Assembly (NCBI GenBank): GCA_029891385.1
Contig: CM057230.1
Coordinates: forward strand, 33,683,402-33,747,401
Direction of reading: 5' to 3'
Length of the DNA: 64,000 nt
Source: Erythroxylum novogranatense
Taxonomy: Eukaryota > Streptophyta > Magnoliopsida > Malpighiales > Erythroxylaceae
Under the pieces are notes generated by a model, which did not search any database, was not told the origin of the DNA, and worked only from the letters and a program-made list of their open reading frames with translations. The position numbers were made by a program, and so were the translations under genes. How positions within the stretch are numbered: the stretch's first letter is position 1; each line of letters opens with the position of its first letter. Of the stretch, positions 38,590 to 50,989 are shown one piece after another.

Positions 38590-39714
38590 ATCTGTTTCAA
38601 AATGTAAGGAGTCATTTGTAATTTAGTGGTTATATATTTATCATTACATATAAGGAGTTATGTGAATTATATCGACTTGTATGAACCACTAATGTAATAA
38701 GATAAACTACTTATCCACACTATTTTAAGTAAATTATATAAATCTTTGGGAGTGAATAATTTATACGAGTTGAGCCAGATTAGGTGTATCCGACAACCTA
38801 ATATACTTCAGTTTTTGGTTTTAAAAAAGTAAAATAAAATCTTTAAATATTTAGTACAAAAATCAGAACCTACAAATAAGCCATATGATCTATAACACAT
38901 AAAAGACCTATTAATGGATAATTTTTATGTGTTTCATGAAAATAAACTGCTTATACTGACAATTTACTAGTTATAAATAAAGTTACGTACTATTGAATCT
39001 CTTTAGATCCCGCATGTTAGCAAAACATTTAATGAGAGTTATTATTGTACTAAAAAAGACAAAAATCAACATACTTGGTGTACAAAGTTTATCACTTTTT
39101 GGAAGTTTGGGGAGGGTCATAATATATGCAACCTTCAATTTGTATTTTTACGAAGAGACTATTTCTGTTATAGTCACAAAGGAGAAATTGGTAAAACTCA
39201 TCTTTTATTTAATATAGAGATATTAATGGACCGACCCATAAATTTAAATTTAGGTATTTTTAATGAGTCGACTTATGGGTCAAATTAGATCATGACCAAT
39301 CCCTTCATTAGTTGTTATGTCCAGTCAAGAGTTATTTTGGAAGTTTTTTAAACATTAGCATTCATTTTGAATATTTTACAAATGTTAGAATTTATTTTGA
39401 ATGCTTCAAAATATCGGAGTTCAATTTATATTTTAGTGTAAATGTTAGGGGCTAAATTGTCATTTTCACCTGTAAATTTAAGGTATAGCAAGCTTAAGAA
39501 GTATTTAGAAAATATACAAAGTAAATGTTAAGTATTTGTTGATCTTGGAATTTATATTTAATTTGTCTAACATTTTCATTACAAAACAGAAATGCTTTCT
39601 TTTGGAAAAAAAAAAGGAAAATGGGACAGTCCGGCATGGGAAGATATCAATGTCGGGACGCCGCTTCTCAGCTAACATAAAAGGCCAATGGCATAGCATG
39701 TGCCCATGGATATT
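38590..39714. other. Intergenic DNA between the two retrotransposon clusters
   Basis: AT-rich sequence with no recognisable gene. It contains the inverted copy of the dispersed repeat (39305-39475) and ends at the target duplication CTTAT (39715-39719) of element H. Confidence 0.5.
39305..39475 (-). repeat. Dispersed intergenic repeat, copy 2 (inverted)
   Basis: The reverse complement aligns with 9846-10012 (ACAATTTAGCCCCTAACAT against ACAATTTAACTCCTAATGT, followed by further CAAAATAAAT blocks). The family is not recognised. Confidence 0.5.
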
Positions 39715-39719
39715 CTTAT

Positions 39720-40494
39720 TGTTGGGATTTCTACTGCTGATCTGAAATTCTTTAAACAGAAACTTGACAAGATTTGTTATTTGCAGATATAAACTTGCAG
39801 AAAATTAAAGAAGACAGATGTACTTGGTTCGATAGCACAAAGCTACCTACATCCAAGGTTCCCACTTTTCAGTGGTGTAGGAAATATCACTAAGGTAGAA
39901 GGAAAAATGAGGAAGAAGATACAAAGATTGAGTGTTCCGTGAACACCTACAATAAGAGCCTCTCAAGCTCACTAGTACCCAAAACAGGTTGGTACTCTAG
40001 CACTCTTTTATCTTTTTCCTCACTCACTGATTTTTACACTCTCAGAAATTGAATACAAGAACATCAAAATTAAATTTTCTCTGTATGTGTTGTTCTCTGT
40101 GTGCGTGTCTGAAGCCTTAGACTTGCTTTTTATAGCTGAAGAATGAAGATGAATTTCGGAGGTGACTTTTGAATGGGTCAAAGCTATAGCATGTGCTCTC
40201 CACGTGGTCATTAAGAAGCCTCCTTATGCTCTGCGTTTTGTCTCCTTGAAGCAAGTAATACGACTGAGTTTTAATGTCATTTAGATGCTTCTGACTTGCT
40301 TCAGACATGAGTTACGTGGGTTAGTCTTTTGTTGCTAGATCATTTTTGTGTCTGAATAGAGAGAACCTTCGAGAGCCTTGGTTCATGTCTTCTTCTTTGA
40401 TTCGGACACCATCTTCCTTTCATCCTTCATGTATTCTTCTGCTATTGTTTGCTTCTGTGTATGAATGATGGAGAATGAGTGAACTTTTCTCACA
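39720..40494 (-). repeat. Element H 3' LTR
   Basis: 775 bp, plus-strand ends TGTTGGGATT and TTTCTCACA. It is co-linear with 58848-59622 without indels. Differences seen by eye include positions near 39836, 39848, 39952, 40052, 40083, 40097, 40261 and 40401-40402. Confidence 0.95.
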
Positions 40495-40510
40495 TCTTTT
40501 CCCTCCTTCT
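40495..40510 (-). other. Element H polypurine tract
   Basis: The minus-strand reading AGAAGGAGGGAAAAGA abuts the TGTGAGAAAAG end of the 3' LTR. Confidence 0.75.
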
Positions 40511-40758
40511 CCATCAGTCAATACTTAGAACCTCCATTTTTTTGTGAAACCCGAAAACCCAAGAAAAATATTTCTTCCAAAATTCTGTGTGATCTGTCGA
40601 AGTCTTCTTAGATTTCAAATGGTTTCCCACCTTCTTCATCAATCCTAGGTCTGTCTGAAAAAACCCTTAGAAAAATCCCCAAATTCGAAAAAACCCCCAA
40701 TTTTTTAAACCCTAATTTTTTGTCGCTTCATCGGGGTTGGTCAGATCTGCTTCTGGAG

Positions 40759-42585
40759 TCATGGGGCTTCCTCGATCTGTAAGTAATCCCTGCAAAAACT
40801 AAACTTCTTTTGTGTTAGAATTTTTGTTCCGAAATCTAAGGGATTTTTCTCACCTTGTATTTTTTCCAGATTGAAGGTTCCTTTTGAGATTTGATCTCTG
40901 ACGAAATGCAGACGCACATCAATGTGCTTGGATCTTTCATGGAGGACTGGATCGCGACTCAGGTACCACGTACTCTGACTATCTGTGTACAGTGTTGGTG
41001 TTGTGATGTCTGCGTTTATTTCCTTGAGTATACCTGATAGCCATGCTAGCTCTTTAACTCCTTCTGTAATTGCATAATATTATGCTTTTGTGGTAGATAG
41101 GCTTACTATTGTTTGCTGCTGTGATTTCCAGCTGATTGTGTTAGCTGACAGTGTAAAAACATATGCTGATATAGACTTTCTTGAGTCCTTATCTGCTGCA
41201 TAATCTGCATCCACATAACCACATAAAGACAGATATTTGCATTTTGTTAGTTCTGTTTTAGAAAAACATAAGCCATAGTTCATTGTTCCAGATATATATC
41301 TGAGAACATTTTTTAGCCCTTGCCGGTGTTCTAATCCTGGATTGGCCATGAACTTACTTAGGATACTTATAGCATAGGCTAAATCAGGCCTTGTGCATAG
41401 CATAAGGTACAGAAGGCATCCCACACCTACATCATAGGGATAGTGAGTCATAGCCTTCTGTTCTTCTTCAGTCTTAGGACACTTGTCAGAAGTCAACTGT
41501 AAGTGTGATCCTAAAGGTACTGAAGTAGGTTTAGCTTGTTCTAAATTAAATTTAGTAAGGATTTTCCTTATGTAATTCCTCTGAACAAGCCACAGCTTTC
41601 CTTCCCTCCTCTTTCTAATAATCTGCATTCCTAAGAGCTTCTGTGCTTCCCCTAGGTCTTTCATATCAAAATGTGAGCACAGATCAGCCTTGACCCCTTG
41701 AATTATATTCAAGTCCTTCCCTGTGATGACAAGATCATCTACATAGACTAACATGTACACTGCTTTAGTCATTCCTAGATCTTTATAATATAGGCAGTAA
41801 TCATATGAGATTCGGATGAAGTTCATACTAGCAGCAACCTTATGGAACTTTTTGTTCCATTGTCTAGGAGCTTGCTTGAGCCCATATAGGGATTTTTACA
41901 ATAGGCAAACATGGTCCAACTTGTTTTTGTCCTCAAAACCGATTGGTTGCTTCATATATATGGTCTCTTCTAGCTTTCCATATAAGAAAGCTGTCTTGAC
42001 ATCCATTTGATGGATTTCCCAATCATATAAAGTTGCTAGGACTAAAATAAACCTAATAGTATTGAATTTAACTACTGGAGAGAATATCTCCTTGTAGTCT
42101 ATCCCTTCCTTTTGCCTAAATCCCTTAGCTATAAGCCTAGCCTTATAAATTCTAGGTTCTGCTTCTGTTACCCCTTCTTTCAATTTGAAAAGCCACTTAT
42201 TCTCAATTAATTTGGCTTTATAAGGTCTAGGTACTAAAGTCCAAGTGTCATTCTTCATTAATGAGGAGTATTCCTTCTCACAAGCTTCCTTCCAATTTCT
42301 AGCATCCTTTCCTCTCATGGCTTCATCATATGTTTCAGGTGCCTTGTTTTCTACATTTTCAGCCATGAAACATGCTAGTTCAACCATGTCTAGTTCAGTG
42401 TACCTTCTGTTAGGTATGCTGATTCTTGGTTGCCTGTCCCTTGTGAGTTGGTAGTCATGTGGGTTCTCTTGTATGTTAGCTGAAGGTGGGTTTAGGGTTT
42501 CTGCATCAACTTCTGCTTCTTCCCTCCTTTCTTCATACTGTGCTGTGCCTTCTGGAGGCACCACAGTTTCTGATTGTGATCCACC
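40759..42585 (-). pseudogene. Element H reverse transcriptase and RNase H (three-part, with stops)
   Basis: RT begins in the block 41896-42564 (MDVKTAFLYGKLEETIY). After an in-frame TAA at about 41893-41895 it continues to 41080 with an intact catalytic YVDD box (about 41734-41745). After another TAA the RNase H C-terminus follows (ERSKHIDVR) to a natural TGA at 40759-40761. The frame is otherwise preserved across both stops, consistent with recent inactivation. Confidence 0.88.
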
Positions 42586-42590
42586 ATCTT

Positions 42591-45500
42591 TGTTGGACCC
42601 CGATCTTTGAGTGAAATTTGAATTATGAAAATGAAATTTAAAGAGTGCTTGGTGAATGTATTGTATAATAGATGACTTAAAATTTAAAGAATATTGAGAA
42701 GAAAAGAAATGATTTGATTTTGATATCTTTGGGGTTGTGAGTGGATTGGTATGGTTTATGAAATTAAGTAGATGAGTTGATTGAAATGAAGTTGAAAATC
42801 ATGACTGAAAAGAGAAAGTGTGAAAATATGAAAAATTGTGAAATAGTTGACTTTTTGGCCTTTGAAAGTTGACTTTTGATTTAGGCATAATTTGAGAAAA
42901 TGGTCTTCTAGAAACTTGTAGAGTACATTAAGAGCTTTCTGTAGCCATAAAGTTTGCAATTTTTCGATATCGGGAGTGGAAGTTATGATCAGTCAAAGTT
43001 TATGTCTGAAAGGTTTGATTTTTATTATGGCTGAAACTTTGACTGAGAAATTAACCTAATTAGAGGTTATTTTAGCCTTGAAGTTCTTCATGAAAGTTGA
43101 AGGATCTGATTTGATCTTAATTTTGATATAAAGTATGCAATTTTTCGATCTCGGAATTATAAGTTATGATTTTTTACAAGTTTATGTTATGATTTTTGCA
43201 TGATTATTAGAGGACAGAACTTTTGATGAAAAAAATTGACTTCCTTAGAGGTCAAATTGATTTTTGAGTCCTTCATAAAAGTTTTAGGTGACTTTCTGAT
43301 CTTCGCATCGATATAAAATATGACATGATTGGAGTTTGGAGTTGAAATATAGAAATTTTCAAAGTTGAGGACTTTGTTTAAGTATTTATTATTTGGGTTA
43401 AATCTTTGATTAGAAAATTAATCATTTTAGAGATGGAATTGGTTGTGGAGTTCTTCATGGAAGTTATAGAGCTTCCTTCAAGCTTTCCATAGAGACCAAA
43501 TTTGTTAAATTTAGAGTTCAGGATAAAAAGTTATGATTTTTGAAAGTTTCGGAAAAAAAAAAGGAGTGCAGGTCCACCCAAAAGTCGCGGTCGTGCATAC
43601 GCACGATCGCGACTCTGCGAGTTCACCGAATTGTTGCGATCGTGCACGCGCACGATCGCGACTCCGCTGGTCCATGCGGATATCGCGGTCGTGCACACGC
43701 ACGATCGCAACTTTCCCTTTTTGTTTAAAAAAGGAAATTTTCTAAACATACTTCATTCTTTTGCTTATAACTTTTCTGTCCGATATCCGATTGCGTTGAT
43801 TCTTGCGGCGTTGGATTCCTAAGACAATTCCCTACATCCTCATAGGAAATTTGTAATTTTATGAGATTAAATTAATGGTGATTAATTTAATCAAAGTGAG
43901 TCGGGAAATTTTCAGAACATAGTTCAGTATTTTGTGAAATTCGGGATCTGTAGAGATCCGATTGAAGCAATTCTTGAGGCGAAATAAAGATAAGACAAGG
44001 GGCTACAAATCATATGAAGAAATTAAATGTCAATTTTGCCCCTAAGAGCTTCGAATTATGAATGTAAGTTCGGATTAGAGTGTAATTTTTGGATTAGGAA
44101 CACCTGAGAGTATTTTGAACATAACTTTTGATCTGGGAATCGAAATGAGACGATTCTTATTTTGAATTAAACTAGAGACATAAGGATACAATTGTTATGA
44201 AGACATCGAGTTTCAATTCTGGGATTAAGAATGTGAATTTCTGGAAGGAAATAATCGTACATGGAAAATGTGTTAGAATATGGATATATCCAAACTGTTT
44301 TGCGCATAACTTTTGATGTAGTGATCCGAATTGAGCGCGGTCGGTGGCGTTGGATTCGTATGATTGAGAGGAACATTTCTCTGCAAGGAAGTTTGGACAA
44401 ATTGCTTCAAATTGATAGTGCGAATCAGATCCGAAATAAATCATGACATAAAGTAACATGTGAGGGGCATTTTGGTCTTTTTATCACATTTTAAATGACA
44501 TGGCCTTTAAAAAAATCAGATGAGTATCGTGGAAAAGTCTGGAAAATTGGAAAGAGTGAAATAAAAAGAGAAGAGAAATAACGAAGAGGGAAAGAAAAGA
44601 AGAGAAAATGGAGAAAGATGATTTCGGTGTTGGAGGTTTCGAAACTCTTGAGCTTCCAAGATGATTTTCGTTATTATTTCAAGAGGAAAGGATGGAGAAT
44701 GAAGAAAACTAGCTTTGGGAACCAAGGAATCCAAAAATAGAAGGAGAAAGAGGTAAGAGAAATTTTTCAACTTTGAGTTTTTGATGAATTTTTGGTTTAG
44801 AAACATGGAAAAGGACTTGCGTTTGTAATTTATGAAGTTGATTTTGATATATATGCTTTAGGTTGTGTTTAATTTTGTATGGAAATTTGATTAAGGTTTA
44901 GGCTTAATTTTGTGATGAGGGATTTTGTGAAATTTTGGTGTAGAATTATAGATAATGATATGAGTTTGTGAAATATGAAGTTAATTTTGAAGAAATTGTA
45001 TTTTATGGTATTGAATTTGGATAAATTGGTTTAGGCCAATTTTGAAAATTGGGAATTTTCAAAATTGGAGATTGAAATAGCTTGAATATGAGAGGAATTG
45101 ATATTTCCTAAGTTCAATTTGAGAAATTAAGTTAATTATGATATTGAATTTGATTGGATTGATTTAGGTTCAATTTGTAATTTGGGAGTTTTTGGAATTA
45201 GAGATGTAACTATCTTGGAATTAGTAATAATTGATGACTTATGCATCAAATTGAAGGATTAAGTTATTTATGAGATTAAATTTTGATGAAATTGATTTAG
45301 GAAATTTTCAATTGAAAGGAAGAAAGGAGAAAAGGTCAAATTGAAGCATTGGGCAAGATGCTAGCATGGATATGAGGTGGGTAGTATATTTATTTATTGA
45401 ATTATAAGCTAAATGTGAATTTTGAAAATTAAAGAAAGCAAAATTTGATTTTGATAAATTATTATGGATAAAATGTTTGAAAAAGGATGTAAATGTTTGA

Positions 45501-47236
45501 AATTATGATTTCAAAGGAGTAAAATGAGTTTTAGAAAATACAAGACTTATGAATTTCATGGTTTTCAAATTATGTGATTTATGATTTGAATGATTTAAAG
45601 AATTAGTGCATATATTGATATGTGATTTACGTGAATTGCATTAGATTGATTATGTGCAATTATGTGGATATATGCTTGTGTCATCTATGACACAATTTGA
45701 TGATATGAGTTGAAAAATGTGAAAATCAAGATTTTGAAAAGTGCCTTTCAGCAATCAATTGCTGTTATGTGTTAAGTAGATTTGGTCAGTCCTTTTTTGA
45801 GAGTCATTGTCTTTACTGTTTAAGCCTTCTCTGGCTGCCGCTAGTGGCATAGGAGTTCGATCTCGGACTTTATGTTCACGGCCTGCATGAGCCATTATCT
45901 TGAGAATGTGCGAGACGTCTGTTTTGGACCGAACCAAACCAATTCTGATGTGTTATGTGTTTTTAATTTGATAATGATGTGATGCATTCATGTTTAAGAC
46001 TGTGCATGTTTTGAAAAAGGTTTGAGATTTTGAAAACGAGAAAGTAAATTCTTTTCAAGCATGAAATTCTGGCTGGATATAAATGTTTTGAAACAAATGA
46101 AAATTTTGAGAAAATCTTAGAAAGTGTTGATGAAATTGAAAAGTTTGAAAATGAGTTTTTGGAGAAATTCTTAAATGGGAAATGTTTGAAAAGTTTGAAA
46201 AATAAACGATTTTTTCGCTTATTGTTCAGTTTATAAATATATTATCCACGAGCTTCCGAGCTCACCCCCTTTCATCCCCATCTCCAGGTTTTCACGCAAG
46301 AGATCGGATGGAAGACGAGTATGATGTCAACCCGATAGTTTTTATATGTTTTGTTTTATGTGAAATGTTGGAGTTTAGTCTTGAAGTTGTGAAAAAGGTT
46401 TATGGATTATGTATTGCTTTTGTTTATGGCTTGAAAAGTCATCATGTAAATTTATGATGTATTTCAGTTATGAGTTATGTATGATTGTGGAATAGATTTT
46501 GTACGTAAATTTGAATTGAGATGGATATAAATGGCAATTGGAATGTATATGAATGGCTTGTGATTGAATTGTGGATATTTGAGTTGAGATGTATTATGGA
46601 TTGGAATGATGAAATGTTTAGAACTAAGGTTGTGTTTCTCCTGGTGTTTGGATGCCGGACGGGAGGTCCGATGTTGCCTTGTGCTATTGGATTATGTGTA
46701 TTAGAAGTGCGTTTCTTTGGTTTTTAAATTTTTGGGCTGTCAAAATACAGCCGTTATACTGCCGAAATTTTGGTAAAATTTTGGTAATATGGGTCTAAAG
46801 AAATGAGTTTGAGGATTTATACGATTGTATAAGAAATGATTAAGATGAATTAAGTGAATTGAAATTGGTGAGGATGAATTTTCAAAAAGGGAATTGTATG
46901 GAATGGTTATGATTTGAATGAGATTGATTAAAGAGAAAAGAAATGAATAAGAGAAAAAAAATACCGGATTTGAAATGTCGTAAGGTTTCCAACGCGATGA
47001 GTTTGCTATGCTTCATGTTTGAAATGGATGTCGGTGTTTGTTTCAGTTTGATTATTTCGATTCGCATTTGCTTTGCTTCCGCTTGCTTTGTGATTCGAGT
47101 TTGTTTTGCTATTGGCTTTTGCATGTTGTTTCCAATTCGAAATTTCGATGCGAAATTTCTGTTGCCATTGGCTTTCGTTTCCTTCGTTCTTTCCGCTTTT
47201 TCGGTTGGGATCCGGTTCCCGGATCGGGTCCCAACA
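42591..47236. mobile_element. Giant solo LTR C2, 4.65 kb
   Basis: Begins TGTTGGACCCCGA, ends CGGGTCCCAACA, and is flanked by perfect duplications ATCTT (42586-42590 and 47237-47241). It belongs to the same family as C1 but is about 440 bp longer and differs in its middle, where it carries a GC-rich palindrome array (43584-43711). It also holds several diverged tandem blocks of the type AAGTTATGA...TTCTTCATG...AGTT (about 42890-43540). It interrupts H between integrase and RT. Confidence 0.88.
43584..43711. repeat. Three ~30-bp GC-rich palindromes at an exact 49-bp period
   Basis: Near-perfect palindromes occupy 43584-43613, 43633-43662 and 43682-43711. Their arms are built on GCGATCGTGC and GCACGATCGC (the left arm varies to GCGGTCGTGC). 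Start-to-start distance is 49 bp both times. The 19-bp linkers differ from each other much more than the palindromes do. No counterpart was seen in C1. Confidence 0.9.
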
Positions 47237-47241
47237 ATCTT

Positions 47242-48922
47242 CTTTAGATTCAGGTGGTACAAAAAATGGGACTGAATTGGTTGCAGTCCCTAAAGTTTCC
47301 TGAATGTCACCTGGAAGTTCAGAATGTTGAGAATTCTTATTCAGCAGAGGGAATTCATCTTCTTTAAAGATGACATCTCTGCTAATGATCGTTTTATAGG
47401 CTCCCTTTTGAAGTTGAAGAAGCTTATAGCCCTTTACACCTTCTGGATAACCTAGAAAGACCCCTTTGACTACTCTAGGCTCAAGTTTTCCCTCTTTCTG
47501 ATGTGCATAGGCAGCACATCCGAAAGTCTTTAGGTGTGAGAGTTTAGGCCTTTTTCCACTCCAAATTTCCTGAGGAGTCTTATAATCATTAGCTGAGGTT
47601 GGCAGCCTATTAATTAAATAGGCTGCTGTCCTAATTGTTTCACCCCAAAGGGAATGTGAGCAACCTGATGAGAGGAGCATGCACCTAGTCTTTTCTAGGA
47701 GGGTTCTATTCAGTCTTTCAGCTACTCCATTCTGTTATGGAGTAGCTCTAACTGTCTTATGCCTTAGGATTCCATTTTTACTGCAGTATTCCTCAAATTC
47801 CTTATTGCAATACTCCAGCCCATTATCAGTCCTTAGACATTTCAACTTTCTGCCAGTTTGGTTTTCCATAAGGGTATGCCATCTCATGAAAACCTCTAGT
47901 GCCTCATCCTTCCTCTTCATAGGGTAGACCCAACATTTCCTTGACTTGTCATCAATTATGGACATAAAGTACACATTCCCTCTTGCTGTTGGGACTTGTG
48001 CTGACCCCCAGAGATCACTGTGAGCATACTCCATGATCTCTGTGGCTCTCTTAGCTCCCCTTTGAAATGCTGACCTGTGGTGCTTACCTAGCACACAAGA
48101 TTCACAAAAATCTAACTTCTGTAGGTTCTTTTCAGGTATAATACCTTGCCTAGAGAGATGGAGCAGGCTTTTATTGCCTGCATGACCCAACCTAGCATGC
48201 CATTGCTTGGTTGACTCAAGGTTATTGCTTTCTGAAATTTGATTAATTTCAATTGTGCCTATTACGTAGTATAGGCCACCCCTCTCCACTCCTCTAATGA
48301 TGACTCTTCCATCCCTTAGGATTTCTCTAAGTCCATTTTTAGATCTGATCTGAAAGCCTTGTTTATCAAATAAGCTTTCCGAGATCAGATTTCTCCTTAT
48401 TCCAGGCACAAATCTGACATTGCTTAGGATCATTCTCTTTCCATCAAACATGTTGATGGAAACACTTCCTATGCCCTCTATCATTTGCTGCCCAGAATCT
48501 TCCATTTTCACCTTGGCAGTGACTGGTTCAAATGTAATGAACCAGTCCCTATGAGGAGTGACATGCATAGTACATCCTGAGTCAAATATCCACTCTCTAC
48601 TAAGGTTCTCACAATCCTCAGTTACAACCAATATCTCATCTTCACTGGAATCTTCAGGTTTTTCTACATTACCTGAAATTCCACTTTCTGCTACTTTGTC
48701 CTTCTTCTTTTTCCTACAATCCCTTGCAAAATGTCCCACCTTGTCACAATAGAAGCATGTCTTAGCTTTTCCCTTTTTCTTCTTGTCATTATCACCTTCC
48801 TTAGGTTGTTTTTCCTTCCCACTTCCCTTCTTCCACTTTCCCTTGCTGTTTTTCTTATGAGCTTTCTTCTCATAGTTATTCTCTACAAACATCACTTCAG
48901 CCTCCTTTTTAAAAGGATTCAC
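47242..48922 (-). pseudogene. Element H gag 3' end, protease and integrase
   Basis: The block 47735-48922 holds a lysine-rich linker, a CCHC knuckle (CFYCDKVGHFARDC, near 48720), protease DSGCTMH near 48560, the pre-integrase zinc finger (HARLGH...CESCVLG) and the integrase core (AHSDLWG, IIDDKSR). After an in-frame TAA (47732-47734) the integrase continues to 47242 (LWGETIRTAAYLINR, FLGYPEG). The reading frame then runs by chance into solo LTR C2. Confidence 0.88.
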
Positions 48923-48923
48923 T

Positions 48924-49181
48924 TCAACTATTTCTTCCCATAAGAGAATCTAGTACCCTTTTAACAGTAAGAGATTCTCCACTAGCATGCTTGATTACCT
49001 TCTTGAATGCATTAAATTCAGAAGGTAGTGCCTTTAGGATTACTACAGCTTGATGCTCTTCACTAATTTTCTCATCTGTAGCTTCTAAATCTTGCACTAG
49101 CTTGAAGAAATAATCTAGGTTGTCATCTAAGGATACTGAAGTGTTCATTTTGTAATTAGCAAGGTTGTGGAGAAGTGTCAT
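48924..49181 (-). pseudogene. Element H gag, 3' half (cut by element I)
   Basis: The capsid region with KMTLLHNLANYKM and VILKALPSEFNAF, a UBN2-type gag. The 5' half lies beyond element I at 58403-58702. An insertion of 9.2 kb plus the CTTGT duplication separates the two halves. Confidence 0.85.
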
Positions 49182-49186
49182 CTTGT

Positions 49187-50298
49187 TGAAGTGAATCACA
49201 CGTTAATACAACACTTAGAAAACAATAATAGAATGCACAAGAAGGGGGGGTTGAATTGTGTATTCCCCTCTTTATAAGTCTTTTCAAAATTACTTGTTAG
49301 GAATAAAAATCTTTACAGAATTTTTATTTATTCAGATTGATCAAACTTCTCAATACTATGAATATGAACAGTAAGTAATGATAAAATTTGAAACTAAAAA
49401 CGAGATAGAGAGTAAGAGTAGTAGACACGCGGATTTATCCTGGTTCACCCCAAACCGTGGGCTACGTCCAGTCCTCAGAGTTTCTTCTGAGATTTCACTA
49501 TCTCTTCAATCGTTACAAGTATTCTTTCACGAGCCTCTTCAGGTCTCTACAACCAAGATTCTTTCACACTTAGCCTCTGCAGTAATCTGTACATCTTTTC
49601 TTTTCAGAAAAATATTTGAACACTTTATTCTGAGAAGATAGCACTCACTAGTTTGCACTTAATCGCTTTTCACTTTGTGTAATTTTTCTAAATCAGCAGC
49701 CTTTTCGATTTCGACTTGACTTGAATTTATAGCCTTTATCTCTAATCGCTTGATTCTTGAATCTTGAATCTTTAATCTTTAAAGAAGTTAATCAGTTGAG
49801 TTTCAGAATTAACTCGAATCGACTCTTGCGTCTGTTTTTACTTCGCTCTGATCCGCTTCACATTTGCGTTTGCTTTATTTTTGTGTCTGCATCTGCTTTG
49901 TATTCGCGTCTGCGTCTGCTTTGTATTTGCGTCTGCGTCTGCTTTGCATTTGCGTCTGCGTCTGCTTTGCATTTGCGTCTGCGTCTGCTTTGCATTTGCG
50001 TCTGCGTCTGCTTTGTATTTGCATATGCGTCTGCTTTGTATTTGCATATGCGTCTGCGTCTGCTTTGTATTTGCGTCTGCGTCTGCTTTGCTTTTGCGTC
50101 TGCGTCTGCTTTGCTTTTGCATCTGCGTCGCTTTGTATTTGCGTCTGCTTTGCTTTGCATTTCGTCTGCGTCTGCTTTGCATTTCGTCTGCGTCTGCTTT
50201 GCATTTGCGTCATGTATGCCTTTGTTTTTCTTGTATATGATCTCTCTTTGTTTGTTATACATCAAAATCATTTTATGTAAAGTCATTTTGACTTAACA
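49187..50298 (-). repeat. Element I 3' LTR
   Basis: 1112 bp, plus-strand ends TGAAGTGAATC and TTGACTTAACA. A minus-strand TATA box (CTATAAATTC complement, near 49725-49732) lies downstream of the 23-bp minisatellite on the element's strand, which places the repeats in U3. Confidence 0.92.
49905..50215. repeat. 23-bp minisatellite in the I 3' LTR
   Basis: About 13-14 units of GCGTCTGCGTCTGCTTTGCATTT and close variants, some shortened. The 23-bp period is not a multiple of three and the unit has no stop in any frame. Every frame therefore stays open on both strands, producing long false ORFs. Confidence 0.95.
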
Positions 50299-50312
50299 AT
50301 CTCCCCTTTTTA
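50299..50312 (-). other. Element I polypurine tract
   Basis: The minus-strand reading TAAAAAGGGGAGAT adjoins the TGTTAAGTC end of the 3' LTR. Confidence 0.75.
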
Positions 50313-50989
50313 ATATAACAAATTACATACAAGAAAAGAAAATGTAACAAAGTAAATTCTGATTTTGCAAAGTAGAAAAAAAAACTTATCTTTTTCCTTT
50401 CTTCGTCTTTGTGGTCACACCTTCTTTGTCTGAACATCCTCTCCTTTTCTGTTGATTATCTTCTTTTCCTTCTCTCCCCCTATTTGTTATAATAAAAATG
50501 ATTAACGATTCGGGTCTTGGCAGCTCGCTATCATCTTTCTCGGATCATTCACCGTCTCCTTCATGTCGTTGAGTTCATCTCAGAATCGCTAACTTCATCT
50601 GGTGGATCAACTGACGAAGAGGCTTGATCAACTTTTGCGATGGAGGCGAAAGGAATTGAAGTAGTGTAAGCATCGAGGATGGGATGTAGTCTTCATTGAT
50701 CTCAAAGGTAGGTGGACGAATGAACGTTTCACTTCGAGGAAGATCTAAATCAAAAGGAGCAGCAAGATCAAGAATCGCCTTCCTTGCGAGGGTAGAGCTT
50801 GTGCTTCAATAGACATATATTAGAAAAGGGCTATCGAAGAACTGCTCGAACGAGGAACTCATAAATGTTCTGTCTTATTCTTCCCCCATGGGCAGTCTTC
50901 CTCACTATTAGTATGGCTGCAGCTCGCTTTTCGACTTACGTGCGGCGCGCATGCTTCATCAATTTTTCGCACCTCTTACGCAATTTGAT

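Noticed and set aside
43511..43822. Arg/Thr/His-rich ORFs in several frames over the palindrome array
   Set aside because: They reflect GC-rich inverted repeats without stops; the same composition appears in several frames and no homology is recognisable.
47006..47241. Continuation of the H integrase ORF beyond 47241
   Set aside because: The frame runs by chance into solo LTR C2, whose end and target duplication are at 47236-47241.
49757..50296. Long Cys/Val/Phe- and Lys/Gln/Arg-rich ORFs in several frames (and again at 57981-58496)
   Set aside because: They are translations of the 23-bp minisatellite in the LTRs of element I. The unit lacks stops on both strands and its length rotates through the frames, so open frames are expected by chance.
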